A stretch of 24,484 nt of DNA from JACVRW01 sp035645115 (GTDB taxonomy: Bacteria > Actinomycetota > Thermoleophilia > Solirubrobacterales > Thermoleophilaceae), in NCBI GenBank assembly GCA_035645115.1, contig DASQNF010000113.1:1-24484 (forward strand), in the 5' to 3' direction. The position numbers and the translations under genes are program-made. How positions within the stretch are numbered: the first letter of the stretch is position 1; each line of letters opens with the position of its first letter. The notes beneath the pieces were generated by a model that was not told the origin of the DNA, ran no database searches, and saw nothing but the letters and a program-made list of their open reading frames with translations. Below, piece after piece: positions 18,747 through 23,928 of this stretch.

Positions 18747-19352
18747 ATGAACGACCATCCGGCATCGATGTACCTGCGCCTCGCGGAGGGCGAGGACGAC
18801 CTGCTAACGAGCGAGCGCTCGCTGCCGAGGCGTCTCGGCGTGCTGATCGTGGCGCTCGTGCTGATGGCGGCGAGCGTGGCGGCCGCGGCCGGCGCGTTCG
18901 GAGAGGCCGGTCCGCTCGCCCTCGACAAGGCCGTGGCCATCCCAGGTCCCGGCGAGGACGGGGACGGCGGCGACGACGACCGCTCGGGCCCCGGTGGCGG
19001 TGACGACGACGGCACCGACGGCGACACCGGCACGGACGGCGACGACACGGCCACCAACACGGCCGCCGGCGACACTCGCGGCACCGACGCCACCACGGGC
19101 ACCACCGATGGCGTCGACCAGACGCGCGGCACCGACGAGAGCCTCAGCCAGAACACGCGCGGCACCGACGCCACGGCGAACACCACCGACGGCGTCGACC
19201 AGACGCAGGGCACCGACGCCTCGAACGTGACCCGCGGCTCGGAGGAGACGAACTCCGACGACAACCGCAACGGCAACTCCGACTCGAGCCGCGACGCCTC
19301 GCTGAGCGAGCGCAGCGCCGCCACGAGCGAGCCGGACGACACGCGCAACTAG
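18747..19352 (+). CDS. Single-pass membrane protein with Asp/Thr-rich repetitive tail
   Basis: A 201-residue protein I do not recognise. Residues 1-27 are charged, about 29-52 form one hydrophobic helix (VLIVALVLMAASVAAAAG), and the rest is low complexity: an Asp/Gly-rich stretch (about 68-100), then two imperfect repeats, T110-N136 and T137-V161, sharing RGTDAT..TTDGVDQT.GTD, and a third start at T162. The end is Asn/Ser/Arg-rich. There is no cysteine and little hydrophobicity after the helix, so the tail is probably disordered; whether it lies outside the cell is not certain. It follows the kinase gene by 30 bp on the same strand, and the many Thr and Ser residues could be phospho-acceptors if the tail were cytosolic (inference). 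A weak GAGAGGGG lies 13 nt before ATG. Confidence 0.7.
   Translation: MNDHPASMYLRLAEGEDDLLTSERSLPRRLGVLIVALVLMAASVAAAAGAFGEAGPLALDKAVAIPGPGEDGDGGDDDRSGPGGGDDDGTDGDTGTDGDDTATNTAAGDTRGTDATTGTTDGVDQTRGTDESLSQNTRGTDATANTTDGVDQTQGTDASNVTRGSEETNSDDNRNGNSDSSRDASLSERSAATSEPDDTRN
19074..19247 (+). repeat. Imperfect coding repeat (two full units plus start of a third)
   Basis: Units begin at 19074 (27 codons), 19155 (25 codons) and 19230 (partial). They share the peptide pattern T-R-G-T-D-A-T, T-T-D-G-V-D-Q-T and G-T-D. The differing unit lengths and synonymous changes suggest an old duplication rather than a recent slippage. Confidence 0.6.
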
Positions 19353-19362
19353 GGGGACGGTC

Positions 19363-19391
19363 GCGCGGCGGGAGGCCCCCGCCCGCCGCGC
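19363..19391 (+). terminator. GC-rich hairpin after the repeat-tail gene
   Basis: GCGCGGCGGG (19363-19372) pairs perfectly with CCCGCCGCGC (19382-19391) around a 9-nt loop, starting 11 bases after the stop. No T run follows, so a terminator function is likely by position only. Confidence 0.5.
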
Positions 19392-19416
19392 GCCGCGCCC
19401 CCGGAGGCGCGGGCGA

Positions 19417-19461
19417 GCTGTCCTGCGTTTCATGGCCCACAGCCATCTAAGGCAGGACAGC
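19417..19461. repeat. Composite inverted repeat between convergent genes
   Basis: A perfect 10-bp stem, GCTGTCCTGC (19417-19426) with GCAGGACAGC (19452-19461), encloses a second 5-bp stem, ATGGC (19432-19436) with GCCAT (19442-19446), and a 5-nt loop. It sits between the repeat-tail gene and the convergent thiolase gene. It could be a bidirectional terminator, a structured RNA end or a protein-binding site. It is less GC-rich than its surroundings. Confidence 0.5.
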
Positions 19462-19496
19462 GGCAGGCGATAGCGTGGATGTCGGGTCGAGCCGCT

Positions 19497-20702
19497 CTAC
19501 GCCGCGGGGTTCTCGATCACGACGGCAAGCCCCTGGCCGACGCCGATGCACATGGTGGCCAGCCCGTAGCGGGCGCCGCGGCGGCGCAGCTCGTGGGCGA
19601 GCGTCCCGATCAGGCGAGCGCCCGAGCAGCCGAGCGGGTGGCCGATCGCGATCGCGCCGCCGTTCACGTTGAGCCGCTCGTGGTCCAGGCCGAGCTCTCG
19701 CATCGAGGCGACCACCTGGGCGGCGAACGCCTCGTTCAGCTCCACGAGGTCGATGTCCGAGGGCTCGAGCCCTGCCCGCGCCAGCGCCTTGCGCGTGGCG
19801 GGCACCGGCCCGACGCCCATGTAGCCGGGGTGGACCCCGGCGGCGCCGCTCGACACGATCCGCGCGAGCGGTTCCAGGCCGAGCTCGCGTGCGCGCTCCC
19901 CGCTCGTGAGCGTCACGCAAGCGGCGCCGTCGTTGAGCTGCGAGGAGTTGCCCGCGGTCACGCTGCCGCCCTCGCGGAAGACCGGGCGCAGGCCCGCCAG
20001 GCGCTCAAGCGTGGTGTCCGGGCGCGGGCCCTCGTCGGTGTGAACGGTCAGCGGCTCGCCCTTGGGCTGGGGGACCTCCACGGTCACGATCTCGTCGTCG
20101 AAGCGGCCCGCCTCGGTGGCCGCCACGGCGCGCCGGTGGGACTCGAGGGCGAAGGCGTCCTGGTCCTCGCGCGAGACGCCGTAGCGCTCGGCCACGTTCT
20201 CGGCCGTCTCGCCCATCGACTCGGTGGAGTGGCGCTCCGCCATCCGCGGGTTCACGAAGCGCCAGCCGATCGTGGTGTCCGCGAGCTCGACGTTCCCGCG
20301 CGGGTAGCCGTGCTCCGGCTTCGGCATCACGAGCGGCGCGCGCGACATCGACTCGACCCCGCCCGCGAGCACGAGTTCGGCCTCTCCGAGCCGGATCTGG
20401 CGCGAGCCCTGCACCACGGCCTCGAGCCCTGAGGCGCACAGCCGGTTCACGGTCACTCCCGGCACCTCCACCGGAAGCCCCGCCAGCAGCGCGGCCATGC
20501 GGGCGACGTTGCGGTTGTCCTCACCGGCGCCGTTGGTGGCGCCCATGTAGACCTCGTCCACGCGCGCGGGTTCGAGCTGCCCGCGCACCACGGCCGCCCT
20601 TATGACGTGCGCGGCGAGGTCATCCGGGCGCACGCCCGAGAGCACCCCGGCATAGCGGCCGATCGGGGTCCGAAGGGCGTCGACTATGACCGCCTCGGGC
20701 AC
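19497..20702 (-). CDS. Thiolase (acetyl-CoA acyltransferase, 3-oxoadipyl-CoA thiolase-like)
   Basis: A 401-residue thiolase performing CoA-dependent cleavage or condensation of acyl-CoA thioesters. The nucleophile is C89 (NRLCASGLE). H355 lies in AIAIGHPLGCSGAR and C385 in MCIGVGQG. The segment GAGEDNRNVARMAALLAGLP resembles 3-oxoadipyl-CoA thiolases (PcaF), but general FadA or AtoB-like function fits too. GTG 20702 gives the canonical start PEAVIVDALRTPIG; the frame is open much further upstream but without homology. A -10-like TACGCT lies 7 nt before the GTG and overlaps the -10 of the divergent gene. With the acyl-CoA and hydroxyacyl-CoA dehydrogenases it would cover most of a beta-oxidation cycle; enoyl-CoA hydratase is not here. 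Confidence 0.94.
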   Translation of the reverse strand: MPEAVIVDALRTPIGRYAGVLSGVRPDDLAAHVIRAAVVRGQLEPARVDEVYMGATNGAGEDNRNVARMAALLAGLPVEVPGVTVNRLCASGLEAVVQGSRQIRLGEAELVLAGGVESMSRAPLVMPKPEHGYPRGNVELADTTIGWRFVNPRMAERHSTESMGETAENVAERYGVSREDQDAFALESHRRAVAATEAGRFDDEIVTVEVPQPKGEPLTVHTDEGPRPDTTLERLAGLRPVFREGGSVTAGNSSQLNDGAACVTLTSGERARELGLEPLARIVSSGAAGVHPGYMGVGPVPATRKALARAGLEPSDIDLVELNEAFAAQVVASMRELGLDHERLNVNGGAIAIGHPLGCSGARLIGTLAHELRRRGARYGLATMCIGVGQGLAVVIENPAA

Positions 20703-20709
20703 GCGGGCA

Positions 20710-20719
20710 AGCGTACACT
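20710..20719. promoter_or_regulatory. Overlapping divergent -10 boxes (thiolase / small membrane protein)
   Basis: On the plus strand TACACT (20714-20719) ends 6 nt before GTG 20726. On the minus strand TACGCT (20715-20710) ends 7 nt before GTG 20702. The two hexamers share the TA at 20714-20715. Neither start has a Shine-Dalgarno site. RNA polymerase could not occupy both at once. Confidence 0.55.
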
Positions 20720-20725
20720 CGGCGG

Positions 20726-21028
20726 GTGGACGAGTTCTCGGCCTTCGTCCTGATCGGAGGGCTGGTGCTGCTCGGGATCTTCCTGGCGCTCGGCCGCTGG
20801 TACCCGGGCACGGGCGCCGAGCAGGTGGACTGGCGCCCCACGCGCTCGCCGGAGCTCGAGGCGGAGCTCGAGCTCGACGACGTCGACCAGATGCTCGGGG
20901 CCCAGAACGCCCGCCGCCGGGCGAGCGGGCGGCCGGACCTGACCGAGGACGACGTTCGCGCCCGGGTCGCCGAGGACGAGCGCTGGCGAGCCGAGCTGCG
21001 CCGGCGCGCGCACCGCCCCGAGGGCTGA
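20726..21028 (+). CDS. Small membrane-anchored protein of unknown function
   Basis: A 100-residue protein I cannot assign to a family. Residues 5-23 (SAFVLIGGLVLLGIFLALG) form one hydrophobic helix near the N-terminus, followed by a charged cytosolic-looking part. This contains an acidic helix (SPELEAELELDDVDQML) and an Arg-rich end. It has no signal cleavage site, so the helix is probably an anchor. GTG start is supported by TACACT 6 nt upstream. It is divergent from the thiolase and is followed after 7 bp by the small Rossmann gene, likely in one transcript. Confidence 0.65.
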   Translation: MDEFSAFVLIGGLVLLGIFLALGRWYPGTGAEQVDWRPTRSPELEAELELDDVDQMLGAQNARRRASGRPDLTEDDVRARVAEDERWRAELRRRAHRPEG

Positions 21029-21035
21029 CCCGGGC

Positions 21036-21515
21036 ATGGCGCGCGTCCTGATCGTGGGCTGCGGCTGCCGCGGGAGGGCGCTGGCCGGGGCGCTCCAGGC
21101 GGGAGGTCACGCGGTGCGCGGCACGACGCGGGACCCGGCCAGGCTGGGCGAGATCGAGGACGCCGGCGCGGAGGGAGTGGTGGCCGACCCGGACCGGCTC
21201 GGGACGCTGATGCCCGCGCTGGCCGGGGTGGCGGTGGTCTGCTGGCTGATGGGCGACGCGCGGGACGCGGCCGAGCTGCACGGCCACCGCCTGCGCACTC
21301 TGATGGAGCGGCTCGTGGACACGCCGGTGAGGGGGCTGGTCTACGAGGCGGCCGGCGCGGCCGGCCCAGAGTCGCTCGCCGAGGGCGCCGCGATAGTGCG
21401 CGCCGCCTCCGAGACCTGGCGGATCCGCGTGGAGGTCGTGGATGCGCCGCCCGACGCCCGCGTCGACTGGCTGGCCGCCATGACCGCGGCCGTAGGCCGC
21501 CTGCTCGCGCCCTGA
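21036..21515 (+). CDS. Small NAD(P)-binding Rossmann-fold protein
   Basis: A 159-residue protein opening with a dinucleotide-binding motif, VLIVGCGCRGRALAGAL, in which G8-x-G10-x-x-G13 is intact. The next strand TTRDP looks like the NADP-type second strand seen in extended short-chain dehydrogenases and nucleoside-sugar epimerase relatives. The chain is half the normal length of these enzymes and lacks the YxxxK catalytic pair, so it may be a cofactor-binding or regulatory protein rather than a dehydrogenase. No Shine-Dalgarno is seen before ATG; coupling to the gene 7 bp upstream is likely. Confidence 0.65.
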   Translation: MARVLIVGCGCRGRALAGALQAGGHAVRGTTRDPARLGEIEDAGAEGVVADPDRLGTLMPALAGVAVVCWLMGDARDAAELHGHRLRTLMERLVDTPVRGLVYEAAGAAGPESLAEGAAIVRAASETWRIRVEVVDAPPDARVDWLAAMTAAVGRLLAP

Positions 21516-21551
21516 GCGCGCCTGCCGGCGCTTTGCCCCGCGTCGCCGCGA

Positions 21552-21917
21552 CTATCGCGCCGCTCGGGCCGGCGCGGCAGTGGGCTGCGGCGGCTCGGGC
21601 GCCGGTGCGGGCGGCTGGGGCGTCGGGTCGGGCGTCGGCAAAGTGGGCGTGGGCTCCGGTGTGGGCGTCGGCGGGGTGGGATCGGGCCCGGGTCCCGGCG
21701 GCGTGGGCGTCGGGGGCGTGGGATCGGGCCCGGGCCCCGGCGGTGTGGGCGTCGGGGGCGTGGGAGTGGGCCCCGGCCCCGGCGGCGTGGGCGCCGGCGG
21801 CGTGGGATCGGGCCCGGGCAGGGTTGCCGCGAGCGCCGCGAGCGCGGCCGCCGGGTCCGCCTGTCCGGGAGGCTGTGACGGGATCGGCCGCAGCGGCGCG
21901 TGCTCCATCAGGCGCAT
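21552..21917 (-). CDS. Possible proline-rich repeat protein
   Basis: A 121-residue open frame from ATG 21917. The first ~33 residues include an Ala/Leu-rich segment, but no convincing signal peptide. The remainder is almost entirely Pro, Thr and Gly, with a 14-residue unit (PTPPTPTPPGPGPD) repeated about four times, as in extended, disordered cell-wall or linker segments. No Shine-Dalgarno or clear promoter precedes the ATG. The opposite strand is also open here with a Gly/Val-rich translation in frame with the sulfurtransferase gene, so coding on either strand is not proven. The region would otherwise be a 460-bp gap (21516-21975). Confidence 0.4.
   Translation of the reverse strand: MRLMEHAPLRPIPSQPPGQADPAAALAALAATLPGPDPTPPAPTPPGPGPTPTPPTPTPPGPGPDPTPPTPTPPGPGPDPTPPTPTPEPTPTLPTPDPTPQPPAPAPEPPQPTAAPARAAR
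21658..21822. repeat. 42-bp tandem repeat, about 3.9 copies
   Basis: Copies start at 21658, 21700, 21742 and 21784, the last one shortened. Each unit reads approximately GGCGTGGGCGTCGGGGGCGT followed by GGGATCGGGCCCGGGCCCCGGC. Differences between copies are single bases. The 42-bp period is divisible by three, which keeps both strands open. Confidence 0.85.
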
Positions 21918-21932
21918 GGTTACACGGGTGGG

Positions 21933-21938
21933 TAGGCT
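21933..21938 (+). promoter_or_regulatory. Possible -10 box (TAGGCT) of the sulfurtransferase gene
   Basis: TAGGCT would start transcription near 21945 and leave a leader of about 30 nt. A Shine-Dalgarno, GGGAG at 21965-21969, lies 6 nt before ATG 21976. This contrasts with the leaderless geometry of other genes here. Confidence 0.4.
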
Positions 21939-21975
21939 GAGGCCGCTACCGCAAGCAAGAGCCCGGGAGACAGCG

Positions 21976-22821
21976 ATGGCCGATTACGCGAAGGACGTCC
22001 TGGTCGAGACCCAGTGGGTCGAGGACCACCTGAACGACGACTCGATCAGGATCGTGGAGGTCGACGAGAACCCGGCGCTGTACGCCGAGGCGCACATCCC
22101 GGGAGCGATCGGGTTCGACTGGAAGCGGGACCTCCAGGACCAGGTCAAGCGCGACTTCCTCGGGCCCGCCGAGTTCGGCGAGCTGTTCGGCAGCCGCGGC
22201 ATCTCGAGCGAGCACACGGTCATCCTCTACGGCGACCGCAACAACTGGTTCGCGGCCTACACCTACTGGTACCTGAGCTACTACGGACACCACAACGTCA
22301 AGCTGATGAACGGCCCGCGCGAGAAGTGGATCTCCGAGGGCCGGCCGACTTCGACCGACGTCCCCGCCTACGAGCCGCAGCAGTTCGCCGCCGGCGAGGG
22401 TGACGACACCATCCGCGCGCAGCGCGACGAGGTGATGGCCGCACTCAACACGAGCACCCGGCTCGTGGACGTCCGCTCTCCGCAGGAGTTCTCGGGCGAG
22501 CTGGTGGCGATGGCGGGCTACGAGCAGGAGGGCGCCCAGCGGGCCGGCCACATTCCCGGCGCGGCGTCGGTGCCCTGGGCGCAGGCTGTCAAGGAGGACG
22601 GCAGCTTCAAGTCGGCCGACGACCTGCGCGAGCTCTACACCGCGAAGGGGGTGATCGACGGCTCCCGGCCGATCATCGCCTACTGCCGCATCGGCGAGCG
22701 CTCGGCCCACACCTGGTTCGTGCTCCACGAGCTGCTCGGAAAGGACGACGTCAAGAACTACGACGGCTCGTGGACCGAGTGGGGCAACCTCGTGAACGTT
22801 CCGATCGAGAAGGACGTCTAG
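21976..22821 (+). CDS. Thiosulfate sulfurtransferase, tandem rhodanese (CysA2/CysA3 type)
   Basis: A 281-residue sulfurtransferase passing sulfur from thiosulfate or mercaptopyruvate to a thiophilic acceptor. It has two rhodanese domains, an inactive N-terminal one (about 5-125) and a C-terminal one (about 150-280) with the catalytic loop C237-R-I-G-E-R-S. Blocks such as ILYGDRNNWFAAYTYWY, VDVRSPQEFSGE, GHIPGA and YDGSWTEWG are very like the mycobacterial CysA2/CysA3 proteins. It is cytosolic and of normal length. ATG 21976 is supported by GGGAG 6 nt away. Its TAG stop overlaps the stop of the convergent Nudix gene in a shared CTAG. The lower GC at many third positions in this gene is mild and not suggestive of transfer. 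Confidence 0.95.
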   Translation: MADYAKDVLVETQWVEDHLNDDSIRIVEVDENPALYAEAHIPGAIGFDWKRDLQDQVKRDFLGPAEFGELFGSRGISSEHTVILYGDRNNWFAAYTYWYLSYYGHHNVKLMNGPREKWISEGRPTSTDVPAYEPQQFAAGEGDDTIRAQRDEVMAALNTSTRLVDVRSPQEFSGELVAMAGYEQEGAQRAGHIPGAASVPWAQAVKEDGSFKSADDLRELYTAKGVIDGSRPIIAYCRIGERSAHTWFVLHELLGKDDVKNYDGSWTEWGNLVNVPIEKDV

Positions 22822-23369
22822 GCGCGCCGGAGCAGCGGCTCGAGGCGCTCCAACAGCGACTCCACGATCCGCGCCGTGGCTCCCCAGACGAGGTGGCCTC
22901 TGACCGTGTAGGTGGGGGTCCTGACCGGCACCCCCTTGCGGACGAGGCGCCTCATCTCGTGGCCGCGCTCGAGCTCCGCCAGCGAGAACTCGAGCACCTG
23001 CTCCACCTCGCTCGCCTGCGGGCGCCAGGTCTGCCCCGGGTCGATCAGCCCCACGAACGGGAAGATCCGGTAGCTCGTCACGAACGTGCCCACCGGCGGC
23101 AGCGCGCCCACGAGCTCGACGCCGTCGGGGTCGAGCCCGATCTCCTCCTGGGCCTCGCGCAGGGCGGTCCGGCGCAGGTCCTCCTCGGGGTGGTCCTGGC
23201 GCCCACCGGGGAACGAGATCTCGCCTGCGTGGCGGCGCAGATCGGAGCGCCGCTCGGTGAACACCGCGGTGAGCGGCTCGCGCACCAGCGGCACCAGCAC
23301 CGCCGCGTCGGTCGAGCCCGGTGCGTCCATCGCCGCCGCCTGTTCGGGGGTCAGGAGGTACTCCCGCAC
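22818..23369 (-). CDS. Nudix hydrolase, CoA-pyrophosphatase (NudL/YeaB) type
   Basis: A 183-residue Nudix hydrolase. The CoA-type signature (LRRHAGEISFPGG) leads directly into a Nudix box ending TALREAQEEIGL. Together these mark the UPF0035/NudL group that cleaves CoA and its derivatives to phosphopantetheine and 3',5'-ADP, probably to balance CoA or acyl-CoA pools. GTG 23369 is chosen because GATAAT lies 6 nt upstream and the first conserved residues follow; ATG 23390 would add seven residues but place the promoter inside the gene. It is divergent from the nicotinamidase-like gene and convergent with the sulfurtransferase gene. Confidence 0.9.
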   Translation of the reverse strand: MREYLLTPEQAAAMDAPGSTDAAVLVPLVREPLTAVFTERRSDLRRHAGEISFPGGRQDHPEEDLRRTALREAQEEIGLDPDGVELVGALPPVGTFVTSYRIFPFVGLIDPGQTWRPQASEVEQVLEFSLAELERGHEMRRLVRKGVPVRTPTYTVRGHLVWGATARIVESLLERLEPLLRRA

Positions 23370-23374
23370 GCGCC

Positions 23375-23381
23375 TATTATC
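23375..23381. promoter_or_regulatory. Shared divergent -10 element (Nudix / nicotinamidase-like)
   Basis: The 7-bp TATTATC reads TATTAT on the plus strand (23375-23380), 8 nt before ATG 23389. On the minus strand it reads GATAAT (23381-23376), 6 nt before GTG 23369. Five of the six base pairs are common to both boxes. Confidence 0.6.
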
Positions 23382-23388
23382 GGCGTGC

Positions 23389-23928
23389 ATGAGCCGGGCC
23401 CTGCTCATCATCGACTTCCAGAACGACTTCACCGAGGGCGGCGCCCTCGCGGTCCCGGACGGCGATGCGATCGCCGGCCGGGTGAGCGAGCTGGTCGGGT
23501 CCGGCGGCTTCGACCTCATGGTTGCCACGCGCGACTGGCACCCGCCCGACCACGCGTCGTTCGAGGCCCAGGGGGGCCCCTGGCCGCCGCACTGCGTGCA
23601 AGGCACGCCGGGCGCCGAGCTCCACGGCTCGCTCGACCGTGAGCGGATCCACGCGATCGTCGATGCGGGCTACGAGCCCGGCCTCGAGGGCTACTCGGGC
23701 TTCGAGCGCACCGGCCTGGAAGAGCTGCTCCGCGAGCGCGACGTGGACGAGGTCACCGTGGTCGGGCTTGCCACCGACTACTGCGTGCGGGCCACCGCGC
23801 TCGACGCGCTGCGCGAGGGGTTCGCCGTCACCGTCGATCGCGCCGGGGTGCGCGGGATCGACGTGGAGCCCGGCGACTCGGAGCGCGCGCTGGACGGGCT
23901 GCGCGCGGCCGGGGCCCGGATCGCGTGA
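23389..23928 (+). CDS. Nicotinamidase/isochorismatase-family hydrolase
   Basis: A 179-residue cysteine hydrolase close in pattern to nicotinamidase (PncA), which converts nicotinamide to nicotinic acid in NAD salvage. D9 (IIDFQNDF) and C132 (GLATDYCVRAT) of the catalytic triad are present. So are the metal ligands D49, H51, H55 and H68 (DWHPPDH, PPHCVQGT). The third triad member, a lysine in the K-G element before YSGF, is replaced: residue 93 is Ala (GCG, 23665-23667). The protein may use another base, have another substrate or be inactive, so I withhold the gene symbol pncA. ATG 23389 is preceded by TATTAT and no Shine-Dalgarno. The stop overlaps the next start (GTGA). Confidence 0.85.
   Translation: MSRALLIIDFQNDFTEGGALAVPDGDAIAGRVSELVGSGGFDLMVATRDWHPPDHASFEAQGGPWPPHCVQGTPGAELHGSLDRERIHAIVDAGYEPGLEGYSGFERTGLEELLRERDVDEVTVVGLATDYCVRATALDALREGFAVTVDRAGVRGIDVEPGDSERALDGLRAAGARIA

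Noticed and set aside
19471..19481. TAGCGT followed closely by ATG 19479 on the plus strand, which looks like a leaderless start
   Set aside because: The frame that follows is antisense to the thiolase gene with no protein-like features, showing that the hexamer rule alone yields false positives.
21580..21975. N-terminal extension of the sulfurtransferase through the Gly/Val repeat (plus strand, in frame)
   Set aside because: The sulfurtransferase has a normal-length start at ATG 21976 with a Shine-Dalgarno site, and relatives begin there; the extension is repeat-derived.
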